Of a stretch of DNA of 60,000 nt, positions 49,152-60,000 are shown piece after piece. The number at the start of each line of letters is the position of its first letter. The stretch's first letter is position 1. The notes beneath the pieces are model-generated. The model was not told where the DNA came from, ran no database searches, and saw nothing but the letters and a program-made list of their open reading frames with translations. The stretch is from Adiantum capillus-veneris. Lineage: Eukaryota; Streptophyta; Polypodiopsida; Polypodiales; Pteridaceae. Location of the stretch: the NCBI GenBank assembly GCA_014529385.2, contig CM043962.1, forward strand, positions 84,223,621-84,283,620, given 5' to 3'. Made by a program: the position numbers and the translations under genes.

Positions 49152-49343
49152 TGAAGGAGTACGAGCAGAAGTGTGACGCGAGAGAGAGTGCGAGAAGAAG
49201 AGCACGACGATATGGTGAACTTGCTCTAATGTATTGTGTAGAGCATAGTGAGTTCTTATTAGGTTTTTACAAAAGAATATGTGTACATACCTGGCGGCCC
49301 GCCCACTCACCTGGGCGACCACATTAGGCGTTATACCCCAACA
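49152..49343 (-). repeat. Copia-3 5' LTR
   Basis: 192 bp, followed by TTTTT at 49344-49348. Confidence 0.92.
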
Positions 49344-49348
49344 TTTTT

Positions 49349-50470
49349 TATATTTCTTGGAAGGATTTTGCAAATCTAATCATTTTTAATATTTAGACAT
49401 TTCATTAGACTCCTCGTGAAAAGGTGAATCACATGATACCAAGATCTATATTTTTTACATTTTTGGCTTTCTAAAAGAAATCCTTAGTGTTGTGTTGGGT
49501 TAGGGAGACTTTCATTGTTTTCGGTGCATGATGGAGACTTACCTTTCATTTCACATCTTCACATGTCTTTACTTTTTTTGCATTCTATTGTTTTAAAATG
49601 CTAAGTGAAAATTCACCTTGCTTAATTTTAGTAAATTTTATACACACATACATATATGTTTTTTTTTTTGCATTCTATTATTGTTTTAGAATGCTAAAGT
49701 GAATCTTCACTTTGCATAATTCTAATAAATTCTATACACACATATATATTAATTAGTTCTTTTTATTTCACCTTTCATTTCACAACTTCACATGGCTTTA
49801 CATTTCTTGCATTTTATAGTTTGATTCCAATCAGTATTAACGTTCGAGAAAGTCTCTTTTATTAAGCGGCTCTGCTGATCGAGTTTCCTCCTCACAAAGA
49901 AGAGAAATCAAATATACTAGCAAATTTTTTGAGACTTGCAAAATTTTTGGACGACTTTCTCACATATTTCATCGGTTTTTCTTCCGTTTACCATGGTTTA
50001 CAGCTAGCTAGTCTCGATTTTCAATCGGCTCAAGACTAAGCTGAGGCAATCCTTTCCTAAACACTGCTACTAGTTTAATTTAACCTAACAATTTTATCAC
50101 TTTCTTATTGTTTTTGAAAGCCTCGTGACCCTTTCACTTGTTTTTCAATGTTCCATTTGGAAAATTCTCTTTTGAGGTTTTTTAAAGCATTAGAGACACC
50201 AAGCCCATACTTTTTAGCAAATCACAGCATGAAGATTATTTCAATGTATAGTTTGGGGATGGATTCGTCTCTAACTTGGGGGTCAAAATTTTTTGTCTCT
50301 AAATTGGCTCATTTGCCCCCAACATAAACAAAAGACAAAGTTAAAATTCTCAATTTTCGTTAAGTATTTGTTAGTCGGGCTTTGCAATAAAATGCGTGAA
50401 AACTTGTCAATATTCTTCGAGCAAGTTTGCATCATCGCGGGTCCTTTATAAATTAGCATAGAAACTTACA
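49349..50470. repeat. AT-rich region with diverged tandem repeats
   Basis: A unit of about 100 bp with TTTGCATTCTATT and TTTTATACACACATA recurs near 49568-49655 and 49660-49750, with a partial third copy near 49773-49820. 50327-50440 repeats 43431-43545 (TTTGCAATAAAATGCGTGAA). No gene. Confidence 0.65.
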
Positions 50471-50825
50471 CAGCAAGGGCCATATATGGCACTCATGTGT
50501 GCACATCTATGTGGATGCCAAGGGGAATCCTCTCACTAGATGCGCAACTAAATAGGGCTACCAAACTTTTGGACGGCCCCCTACCCTTGCCCAAAGCCAA
50601 ATGTACCGCCCAAATGATCAAACCTTGGGTCCCTTTTATTGAACTTAGTAGTTCAGCCAGCTGGCTTTGCAAACCTTGATGTGTAAAAAGCGTGCCACAT
50701 AATTGTACAAAGAAAAGGGAATGGGATGTGTTAAGGCATGTCGTCCATCTTTAGGGGGGGTGGAGGGTGCTGCTTTTGTTTGTAAACACACTTATACTAT
50801 AGGTAAGATCTTGGTGAATACAAAT

Positions 50826-50885
<60 letters not shown>

Positions 50886-52900
50886 GAATGTGGTTTATGG
50901 TGTTTTGATTGTACATGGGAAAATGAAAGACCCCTCCCCCTCTCGATGCAAAAGTTCATAATCGAAAACATATTACCAACATCGGAGATCTTCAAAGCAA
51001 CATGCCTAAGGGTGGTACATCCTTTCCATCAAATGATATCATGGCTATTAGTTCCCAAATTGTCAGTGTAGAGAACATTGATAATTTCAAATACCCTTGT
51101 TCATTGGTGATTTTCACTTTTGAGATATACTCTTCAATTCTTTTCTTTTTCCCCCCAAATTTTGTTTAGCCTTGCCTTTATAATGATTTTCATATTTCCG
51201 TAAAATTGGTTTTGATTTACATGCATAGAGTTATATGGTTTTGGCTTGAAAGGAAATCCATACCAACGCCTCAAAAAAACCAACGGCACCGCCAAGAACT
51301 CATTGTCCATCTTCACAAAGAAACATGTGAAAAGTTTTACAAATTACAAACATATTGTGCATGTTTACAAATGAGTATAGGTTACTATTTCATAAATTTT
51401 ACTATTGTGCATGGGCAATAATAAGATCACACTCGAGTTTGCAACCTTGTTTGCATATGAGAGTGCTAGCTTGTAAGCCTTAGGGCTATGTTACTTGGTG
51501 TAGTCAATGGTCTTGCATGTATTATTCAGAGGGGTCAACCCCAAATCATATCGAATGGTTTAGCTCAACATTTGAATCATGGAAGGATCACCTACTTGCT
51601 AATCAAGCCATTAATCATACATTCTAGCCTATGAAAGCCTCAATTTATCACTCTTTTTAATGATATGATCCAGAACTCTTTTTCTCTCCCCCTTTAAGTG
51701 GCATTCATACCAAGAATTGGTATCAAAGAAAATGGTAACTAGTTCTTGGCACAACTAGTTTATATATTCTTAATCCATTTACTAACTACTTATATGTGTC
51801 TTTAGGAATGGTATCTTTGTAAGAGATAGGTAGAAAAATTGTTAAGGAGATTTTGGCACAACAAATTTTCACCCACATTGATGTTGGTGTGCATGGTGGG
51901 GATGTCTCATCGGTGATGCGATTGTAAGTTATCTTTCTCTATCTATGCTTTTACAAGCATTCTGCAATTTATTGTTATCATAGTAGCTACAATTCTAGTA
52001 GGTATTGTGGGAGCTCATTGGTTGGATAACATTCTCTCTCTAACACTAAAAAGGCCAAATTTTTTAGTACAAAATTTCCTTAATGAATGAAGTAGAGGCA
52101 TACAAAGAAGGCTAATGTGTGAAACGAATAAAGTGCATTGATTGCCATAGAAATTGCCACATACCCTAGTATACCAAGAATAGAGCCGAGAGGATCCCAT
52201 TATAGTAGAGTCACCCTACGATCCCATTCTTTCATATAACACTCGTTGTCAAGAAGTCTATGCAAAAATGTAGTATTAAGGGCTTTATAAAAACTAGCAT
52301 AGATTTAGCCACATGGACAAAAGAGGTCAATGAAAAGACTAATTGGGCAAAAAATTGTATACCTTAGCTACCTTAGAAGTCATAGAGATTTAAAGGGATG
52401 TGTGATTATCTTTAAACATCTTACTACATAAAGCTTAGATTGTGCCTGGAACTGGCCAATTGAGAGAGTTCCACCCTATTGGAGCTAGAATCTTCACAAG
52501 GCATTCCTTTGATTTCTCTAATTTAGCTAGTAGAAACGGTGTATAGTCCACTGGCTCCCATTCATTTTAAGAAGAGGACGAAATAGAGAAAAGAAAGAAA
52601 AAAATCTAAAAAGAAGCTAATGTAGATGCAGCAAGGTTTCTCTACCATGGTAGCTTCAATTTTTCTTATTTCTATCTCAATTTTTTGCATTTTTAGAACA
52701 TAGACTTCCTTGTGCCACAATCAAATGTAGGATAAATGCGCCAAAAATCATACTCAATGCAAGCACATGTTTTGATATGCAAGATTTCATAGTTCTCCCG
52801 CTCATTCCCATCCGCTTGCACCACTAAACTAAGTATTATGTTTACATTTGGCTCCATCCTCTTTGTGCTCAACTACACTACTGAACGTACTCTCACTCTT
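50471..52900. other. Unassigned, AT-rich
   Basis: No gene recognised. A TG microsatellite is at 50828-50884. Short open frames here have no family resemblance. Confidence 0.4.
50828..50884. repeat. TG microsatellite
   Basis: 57 bp of TG repeats. Confidence 0.95.
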
Positions 52901-52986
52901 CCTTCTATGACGTGTCTCTTAAGCCCATAGAATAAACACTAATGGAGGCTGGAAGACCTTGATGTCCGTCTGCAAATATAAAGTCA

Positions 52987-54000
52987 GTGGAACTCTTCAA
53001 CAACTTCAATTTGGACAATGATCGATGGCTATCCACCACCATCACCATTGGAAGCTGGGTTCTCCTACAGACAAGGAGAAGAAAGTGCACAGAAATGAGT
53101 TTTTTAAAAACTACAAAGGAAGGGTTAAGGGCTTTCTTTTATCATAAGTGGGAAAAACAGCCAAGAAGGTGCTCATTGAGTATGCGTATATGCACATTGA
53201 GCTACATTTGTGTGCAACAGCAACAAGGTTCCCTACTAGCCAACCAAAATGTGTGTTCTCTAAACTTCACAAGAGATCCTTTTTTTCACTTATGTATAGT
53301 GTAAAGTCATGCCTTAAATATTGTAGATATCTATCCCTCGACAAAGAAGATTGGCAACTGATGAAATTCATAAGGGGCGTCTTTGATGCATTACATGCAT
53401 CGATGGGAAAAGTTTTCTACAACATTAGCGCTAGAAGAGTGTTGTCTAAAAGGGGGTATTCTTTTATGACCACTTCTAAAAAATGCTCCTTGATATGCAC
53501 TTGACTTTGGCATGCTACAATGTCTCCCACTTCTTCCAAAAGAAAGTCTAGAGTGGCCAGTTTCTACATCTCAAACCTTTGAGTGTTTTAGACTAATGCT
53601 CCACCAAGAAATACAAAAGTGTTGACGACCAAATGTTGCAAGTTGTGTGGTACATGTTTTCATCTTCATGTCCATGCATATGTTTATTGACTTCTTCCAT
53701 GATGAGGATTTTAGGAAAACTTCTACTATGCTTATCTGCAAGTCAAAGAAATGCCTTGATTTTCTAAATGATTCTTGGGATTTTCATGATTTTGATGGCA
53801 TTTTGTGCAAGGTGGATAAGAATTCTATTGTGTGTAAGTGCATGATAGCCTCTCAAAACTTCTTCTGCTACATGAGATGGCATCAAGCGAATGGTCAGTT
53901 GGTAGATGTGGACCGGGATTTTTCTAATGACAGTGATAATTCTTTAAGGATACTTGAGGTATGTGGTGGACATGACTTGGTGACAGTTCTCAACATTTGA
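52987..54000 (+). other. Two unrecognised open reading frames
   Basis: Frames at 53148-53504 (118 codons; contains LDKEDWQLMKFIRGVFDALH) and 53647-54000 (117 codons; contains KSKKCLDFLNDSWDFHDFDG) lie on the same strand 140 bp apart. Composition is protein-like, but I know no family. They might be remnants of one transposon-derived gene. Confidence 0.25.
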
Positions 54001-55240
54001 GTTAATGTCACACTGTGACAGGTGCGCCAGGACTTTGAGAATGAGGTTGATCTCAACTTTCCTTGAAATTTTCTTTTCCACCAGTGCTACAGGTAAAAAG
54101 TAGTATGTTTTACAAGTATAAATCGTTGTGTTGTTCATGCCTTTCTTTCCATGTTTGTTACTGTTGACATGTCTCTATTTTAGAATAATTATATGGTATA
54201 GGTGGAATGAGCTAGTCACTTGAAAGCTATTTCATAGTTAGAGATTCAAAGTCAAACAACAAATCTCATATCAAATCAGATTAATAAAATTAGACTTCAA
54301 AAGATTAGGTTGCGAATTTAGACAGACAACTGTATTGGAATGAAAGACTTCAAATGACATGGAATGAGACAACTAGAAATATAGACTGAGATTCATAAAC
54401 TAGTTCAGAAGTACAAAATTCAAAACTACAATTGGTAGAACACTCAGTGCTCACAAAATTTATAAGATGCCTAGCAGCTACAGTTCCAAAATATACATGA
54501 GTTCCAATAGATACAAAATTTATAATCCCCAAAATGGAATTAATGGGTCTCATTTATAGGTATCCGCACCGAGTTCTGACTAGCCGCACAGTCACATAGT
54601 GTTCGATAACTCGTCCAAGAAAAACCATGTGCAAGGTATTCCTAGAGCTGATTGCTACCCTCTATATCCTCCTCCCCTTTCTCGATTTTTGTAATGTACA
54701 AAATTTTTAGATTACTTATTCTGCTTGCACTTTGGTTTGTCTAGAGCCTTCTTCTTCTCAGGCTTCTACACTTGGATGTTGTGTTGGCCATCATTTGTTG
54801 TTATGGACTGTTGGAGGTTGTGTTCTCCTTTTGGATAATAAATGGCATCTTGCTTGCTCCCTCCTTTCAGTTAGCATCTCCACCTCATAAAGTGTTAGTG
54901 CATGACAGGTCTTTATGTCGGGGGCATAGAGAGTTTCCTTTTGTTAGCCTTGCCCTGGTCAACTTATGCAGATAGATGTCGTATGTATCCACCCAGATGA
55001 ATCTAGCTAATTAGATTTAATTCGGGCTTTGAATAGGACCTCAACCATTTCTTTGAATTGAGGTTTTGAACTAGCTTTGTTTGCAAGTTCCTTTTTAGGA
55101 ATTTTTGAAGCTTTGAATGATAGTTGATCAACTCATTTGTGTATTTGATTAGAAGGCTAATTTGAGATTGTCTATTGACCCATCATTCCTCTGAAATTGA
55201 AAAGGTTATTCTTGAGCTCTGCAATCGTACTTTTATGTTC
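54001..55240. other. Unassigned spacer
   Basis: Nothing recognisable. Confidence 0.35.
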
Positions 55241-55980
55241 AGTTTCAATGGCCCTAAAGACTTCTCGGCTGCCCATAAGTCCTTGCTTTGTTCATACCAC
55301 TTCCTGAACTAGTCTACTTTGCAGGTATCACCTTTGATACGCAAGTTCGTTGTAGACTAGGTTAAAGTTGGATAGAACTTGGGTAGTTCATCCTCTTTCA
55401 TTAGTAGTGCATACATAAGGAATGGAGAGTCCAACACAACGTCAATATACTTCAATACAGTTTCTCCAGTTACATTTTTTTTTGAGAATTTTGATAAAAT
55501 GGAATAAACTTCTCAAATCTTGCTCTTGTTCTCTAATCGTCATTTTGATGAGGTGCACCCTACTGCTAGATGCATTATTTTCTAGTAGAGTAGTGACTCG
55601 ATGGTCTAGAATTCTTTTGGCAATTTGTAACTTCAAGAGGAGCCTTTTGACCTCATTCCTAGTGCTGGATGCATTATTTTCTAGTAGAGTAGTGACTCGA
55701 TGGTCTAGAATTCTTTTAGCAATATGTAACTTCAAGAGGAGCCTTTGACCTCATTCCTAGTGTAATGCATGCATCTTTAGGATGGTCTATTGTCATACAA
55801 CACTTCTAGTTGAATTCCCAGACTTTGGACATTGATCATTGTAAGCTTCCGTGTTAGAGGATTCACTACAATGTCATCTTGTGTGAGTATATACTCAGGT
55901 ATTTGATCAAGTATCTTGACAACAGTAGGATGTGAAGGCAATTGACAGAGTTGATGATCATGGCAGTTCATAGCCTTCCA
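55240..55980 (-). pseudogene. Unrecognised coding-like remnant with an internal 33-codon duplication
   Basis: The minus strand reads as protein in one direction. From 55971 it has HPTVVKILDQIPEYILTQDD and INVQSLGIQLEVLYDNRPS. From 55735 it has a twice-repeated unit ending ILDHRVTTLLENNASS, and near 55330-55250 the segment FRKWYEQSKDLWAAEKSLGP. Stops separate the pieces. Unknown family. Confidence 0.3.
55568..55757. repeat. 99-bp tandem duplication
   Basis: TGCATTATTTTCTAGTAGAG begins at 55571 and again at 55670. The copies are nearly identical, and the 99-bp period keeps the minus-strand frame. Confidence 0.9.
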
Positions 55981-56047
55981 CTACTATACCTATTAAGTAT
56001 GGAGCCTGATTTACCCCTGTTAATTTCTGTGGTAAAAAACACACATT

Positions 56048-56588
56048 TGTAAAGCCCCCACTATGAGAAGAAGCCATCGTGCATGAAGGAAAATCACTCA
56101 CCGGAAACCAAAATTTTCACGGCGAAAAGGGCAACTTTAGGGGCCTCGGCGGAATATTCCTTTTTGTCGGAATATTATGGCCGGACGGCGATCAAAAAGT
56201 GGTCGGAAAATGACCGGTCGGTTGGCCGGTGTGGTCGGAAGTCAATGGCCGAATTCAAAAGCGAATTTGTCTACATAAGGGCGGCCACACATGGGCGGAT
56301 TGGAGGGTCCGATTTGGACTTATTCACACAAGGACGGCTACACATGGCTGCCTCTCATGAGAGAGGGCAGCCCTTTTGGCCTATAAAAGGAGGCCATTTC
56401 TACACACATTTCATAGTGTGAAGTTGACGCAACAAGGTGAGTGTGAGGTGGTGAGAGTGAAGCAAGGAGGGAGCTCTATTAAGGGTATAATCTCTTTGTA
56501 AACTACTTCTTGTTTTGAAGTACTAAAGCCATTGAGTGGCTGCTTTCCCGTGGATGTAGCCCACATTGGGTGAACCACGTATATCATG

Positions 56589-56633
<45 letters not shown>

Positions 56634-56717
56634 CTATTATCTCTTGTGTGTGAAATCTATCTCTCTCCATTAAGTAATCTACTCAAATATTTATTTAGCT
56701 ACGTCTTATTTCCTAAC
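56048..56717 (+). repeat. Copia-4 5' LTR
   Basis: The right end CCTAACA is fixed by the primer site just beyond. The left end TGTAAAGCCCCC is a guess, because no second LTR is visible. It contains a TATA box, a CT microsatellite (56592-56630), and a repeated word (GGCGGCCACACATGG and GACGGCTACACATGG). Confidence 0.55.
56382..56389 (+). promoter_or_regulatory. TATA box in the Copia-4 LTR
   Basis: TATAAAAG inside a GGCC-flanked palindrome (GGCCTATAAAAGGAGGCC). Confidence 0.6.
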
Positions 56718-56718
56718 A

Positions 56719-56735
56719 ACTGGTATCACAACAAG
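56719..56735 (+). other. Copia-4 primer-binding site
   Basis: CTGGTATCACAACAAGG, a TGGTATCA primer site one or two bases after the LTR. Confidence 0.7.
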
Positions 56736-56791
56736 GTTTGCTCGTAGCTAAATTATCTCAAGGAAAGGATTCCTTGAATTGAGTGGGAGTT

Positions 56792-58166
56792 ATGGTGGAG
56801 GAAGGGAAGCTCAAGATTGAGAAGTTCAACGGCAAAAACTACCAACACTGGAAGATGCAGATTGAAGACTATCTCTACCAGAAGGACCTCTATTTGCCAC
56901 TAGGCGGTCTTGCGAAGAAGCCCGCAACAATGGCATATGAAGCATGGATTGTCCTTGATCGAAAGGCACTGGGAACAATCCGGTTAAGCTTGGCGTCAAC
57001 GGTGGCCTTCAATGTTTCGGAGATGAAGACCACGGAGGACTTAATGAAGTCACTTGATGACTTCTATAAGAAACCATCCGCATCCAATAAGGTATTTCTT
57101 ATGAAGCGCTTGTTCAATCTAAAGATGACAGAGAATGGTTCAGTTGCAGAACACCTAAATGACTTTCACAAACATAAGTCAACTTCGATCGGTGAAAATC
57201 AATTTCGATGATGAAGTGCGAGCTCTCCTTATACTATCATCTCTACCGGATAGTTGGGACAGCCTTGTGATGGCTGTAATTAATTCTATTTCTGACACAA
57301 ATACTCTTAAGTTTAATGATGTTGTGGGTGTTCTCCTAAGCGAGGAAATACGAAGGAGAAGCACAGGAGAATCATCAAGTGCTACACTATCAGTGGAAAC
57401 AAGAGGAAGGCCTAAGGAGAGGTTCAAAAACCAAAAAGGTCGTGACTGCTCAAGGCGAAGCAAGTCACGCACAAAGTCAGTTCTTGAATGTTGGAACTGT
57501 GGCAAGAAGGGCCACATCAAGAAGGATTGCTGGTCCAAGAAGAAGAAGGAGACAGAGTCTCAAGACAATAAGCCAACATCGGAGGCCAATGTGGTAGGTA
57601 AAGTAGAGAAAGATGCTCTAATTCTCTCATTAGACAATGTGTCTAATTCCGGGGCTTCATTCCATGCGACACCACACAAGCAACATTTCCAAGATTACAC
57701 CAAATGTAATTTTGGGTATGTATACTTGGGAGATGATGAAGCTTGTGAGATTGTCGGCAAAGGTACAGTTTCTATCAAAACTGCTCACGGAAATGAATGG
57801 AAGCTTAAAGATGTTAGGCATGTTCTTTCTCTTCGAAAAAACTTGATCTCTACAGGACAATTGGACGATGAAGGTCACAACATTGCATTCGGAAACAAAC
57901 GGTGGAAGATCTCAATGGGATCTTTGGCGGTTGGCAAGGGAGAAAAGGTCGGTACACTTTACTTGTGTACTATGAGCACGCAACCTTCAGCTTGTGCAGC
58001 AACTACAGAAGTTGACAGTGCGGTGTGGCACTACCGGCTTGGGCATATGAGTGCCAAAGGAATGCAAATCCTTCAAACAAAGAAGCTTCTACCAGGTTTG
58101 AAAGAAGTGGACTTAAAGTTCTGTGAAGATTGTATTTATGGTGAACAAAAGAGGGTAAAATTTTAA
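56792..58166 (+). pseudogene. Copia-4 gag, zinc knuckle, protease and pre-integrase finger
   Basis: The start is at 56792 (MVEEGKLKIEKFNGKNYQHW). Gag core: ALGTIRLSLASTVAFNV, NKVFLMKRLFNLKM. A frameshift near 57170 continues in the 57159-58166 frame: zinc knuckle CWNCGKKGHIKKDC (about 57489-57530), a protease with VSNSGASFHATP in which the catalytic aspartate is asparagine, and a pre-integrase finger (VWHYRLGHMS, CEDCIYGEQ). It ends at a short AT-rich lesion near 58165. Particle protein and protease; inactive. Confidence 0.9.
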
Positions 58167-58176
58167 AAATCAGGAA

Positions 58177-58980
58177 ATGAAAGAAAAAAATAAAAAACTT
58201 GAGTTGGTTCATTCTGATGTTTGGGGTCATGCAAGTACACCATCACTTGGTGGCTCATTGTACTATGTAACATTCATAGACGATGCGACTAGAAAAACAT
58301 GGGTTTATGTCATGAAGAATAAGTCCGATGTATTTTCCATATTTCAAAGGTGGAAAGCCTTTGTGGAGAATGAAACAGGAACCAAGGTTAAATGCCTCAG
58401 ATCTGACAATGGAGGTGAATATTGCAGCCAAGCTTTTGAAAGCTTTTGTGCTAGCAATGGCATTCGGAGGCAAAGGACAACCCCAAGGACACCTCAACAA
58501 AATGGGATTTCGGAAAGAATGAACAGGACAATCATGGAGCGAGCACTAAGCATGCGGCTACATGCAGGCCTACCGCTTGAGCTTTGGGCGGAAGCTGTAA
58601 GTACATCTGTGTACTTGATCAACCAGTCACCCTCAACGGCATTGGATGGGGGAGTTCCAGAAGAGGCATGGACAGGTAAACCGGTGAATTATGCATTTCT
58701 CAAAGTGTTTGGGTGTGAGGCTTTCATGCACATAGATAGAAGCCTAAGATCAAAGCTAGATGCAAAGTCCAAAAAGTGTTTCTTCATTGGCTATGGAGAA
58801 GGTGACTTTGGGTATCGCCTATGGAATCCTGAAGATGGTAAAATCTTAAGGAGTAGGGATGTAATTTTTAACGAACAAAATATGTACAAAGATTACTTGG
58901 AAAGAAAACAAACAAAAGAAACACGTGATGAGTACATGGAGCTTGAGGACGGTGAAGACTCAAGGACTGCAAAACGGTGA
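58177..58980 (+). pseudogene. Copia-4 integrase
   Basis: An open frame of 267 codons. The catalytic core has HSDVWGH, the second aspartate in CLRSDNGGEYCSQAFESF and the glutamate in GISERMNRTIMERALS, so all three acidic residues are kept. The Copia signature LKVFGCEAFMHIDR follows, then an acidic tail. It is one frame off from gag and from RT. Confidence 0.9.
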
Positions 58981-59029
58981 CAATGTGCAACAACGTCAAC
59001 CAAATGAGGAGCCTCAACCTATTCCCTGA

Positions 59030-60000
59030 AGATCTACAAGAGCAAGTAGACCTCCAGAAAGATTTGTTCCTTCCTTCAACCATCTCTTGATCTCAGATTC
59101 TGGAGAGCCGGAATCATACGAAGAAGCTATGAAACACGAATCCAAAGAAGAATGGACAAAAAGCATGCAAGTGGAGATGGACTTACTACATCACAACCAA
59201 ACGTGGGAGTTGGTTGAGTTGCCTAAAGGTAAGCGGGCACTTCAAAACAAATGGGTGTACAAGCTAAAGGAAGAAGAAGGTGGGAAGAAAAGGTACAAGT
59301 CTAGGCTTGTGGTAAAAGGGTTTTCTCAAAAGAAAGGTATTGACTTCAATGAAATATTTTCTCATATTGTAAAAATGAACTCAATTAGGCTTGTCTTAAG
59401 CCTTGTGGCTGCTCATGATCTAAATCTCGAGCAAATGGATGTAAATACGACATTCCCTCTCGGTGACTTAGAGGAGGAAATCTACATGCTTCAACCAAAG
59501 GGGTATGAAGTAAAAGGTAAGGAGAAAATGGTTTGCAGATTAAAGAAAAGCTTGTATGGATTAAAGCAAGCATCAAGACAATGGTATTTGAAGTTCTATT
59601 GATGGATGTTAGATCATGGATTCACAAGATGCAACTCAGATCATTGCGTCTACACGAAGAATTTGGGAGATGGGAAGTTCATCATCCTAATGTTGTATGT
59701 TGATGACATGCTGATTGTAAGTGCTAACATGCAGGACATCAAAGACCTAAAAGAGGAGCTGTCTAAATCTTTTTCAATGAAAGATTTAGGTGCTGCAAAG
59801 AGGAGTATGAAAATTTTTAGGGATAGGATGAAGAAGACAATAAAGCTATCTCAAGAGGATTACATCAAGAAGGTACTAGAAAGGTTTGCAATGCAAAATG
59901 CAAAAATAGTTTCTACACCTTTGGCTTGTCATTTTAAACTAACCAAGGATATGTGTCCAAAGACACAAGAGGAAATAGTCTATATGTCTAAAGTTCCATA
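59030..60000 (+). pseudogene. Copia-4 reverse transcriptase and start of RNase H
   Basis: From about 59030 the frame encodes ESYEEAMKHESKEEWTKSM, NQTWELVELPKGKRALQNKW, VVKGFSQKKGIDFNEIFSHI and MDVNTTFPLGDLEEEIYMLQ to a TGA at about 59600. In the same frame, LGDGKFIILMLYVDDMLIVS carries the intact catalytic YVDD (about 59692-59715). Then SMKDLGAAKRSMKIF and KLSQEDYIKKVLERFAMQNA follow, up to the window end. Confidence 0.9.

Larger units (their letters stand above)
43851..49343 (-). mobile_element. Copia-3 LTR retrotransposon
   Basis: A full-length structure: 192-bp LTRs at 43851-44042 and 49152-49343 (about eight differences, near 96 percent identity), PPT at 44043-44053, primer site at 49138-49149, and gag through RNase H between, read right to left. 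The flanking TTTTT duplication is 5 bp, normal for Copia. The coding region has several stops and one frameshift, so it is not autonomous. It lies upstream of POR in the same orientation. It is probably a relative of Copia-1 (same PPT and leader block). Confidence 0.92.
56048..60000 (+). mobile_element. Copia-4 LTR retrotransposon, cut by the window edge
   Basis: 5' LTR (start uncertain, end at 56717), primer site, gag, protease, integrase, RT and part of RNase H in order on the plus strand. The element leaves the window during RNase H, so its 3' LTR cannot be compared. Frameshifts near 57170, 58165 and 58980, and a stop at about 59600, make it non-autonomous. Confidence 0.9.

Overview
The window is nuclear DNA of a land plant, most likely a fern (fern versus other seed-free plant is an inference). 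The clues are two chloroplast light-harvesting or chlorophyll-synthesis sequences (a complete light-dependent protochlorophyllide reductase, POR, with five exons, and an antenna-protein LHCB fragment), degenerate PPR arrays, plant-type Copia and Gypsy LTR retrotransposons primed by tRNA-Met, and many long GA, CA and TG microsatellites. Only two host genes look intact: a small HAD-family hydrolase (11130-11786, minus) and POR (39162-43081, minus). Almost everything else is transposon, much of it nested.

Layout. 1-9730: a CACTA (En/Spm, TNP2) transposon on the plus strand, entering from the left edge and split inside a transposase exon by a Copia element (Copia-1, 213-7645, minus). Copia-1 has 204-bp LTRs, but its interior is a chimera: gag, a C-terminal piece of pol without integrase or the RT catalytic motif, about 2.5 kb of foreign sequence, and an antisense LHCB fragment. 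9731-15000: PPR pseudogene pieces on both sides of the HAD gene, plus a dense microsatellite cluster. 15000-17600: unrecognised decayed coding-like sequence on the minus strand.

17620-36732: a Gypsy chromovirus-like element on the minus strand, with its LTR ends, PPT, chromodomain remnant, gag/protease and PBS visible. It is interrupted by a 14.6-kb hAT-like DNA transposon (18629-33270). That element is bounded by an 8-bp duplication GTGTTCTG, imperfect terminal inverted repeats and inverted subterminal repeat arrays. It carries a hAT transposase pseudogene and a degenerate protein-kinase coding sequence. The kinase sequence is in turn split by a truncated LTR element (about 21303-23798) and Copia-2 (23799-28875). 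The order of insertion is therefore Gypsy, then hAT, then LTR fragment and Copia-2.

36733-39161 is unassigned sequence. POR follows, with minisatellites in its introns. Copia-3 (43851-49343, minus, 192-bp LTRs, TTTTT duplication) sits about 0.77 kb upstream of the POR start codon. 49344-56047 is AT-rich, unassigned sequence with several tandem duplications. 56048-60000 is Copia-4 on the plus strand, cut by the window edge.

No intact retroelement polyprotein, rRNA, tRNA or CRISPR array was seen. The most unusual objects are the 14.6-kb hAT-like element with a kinase-like passenger and the chimeric Copia-1 that picked up an LHCB fragment and appears to have moved recently with no usable pol of its own.
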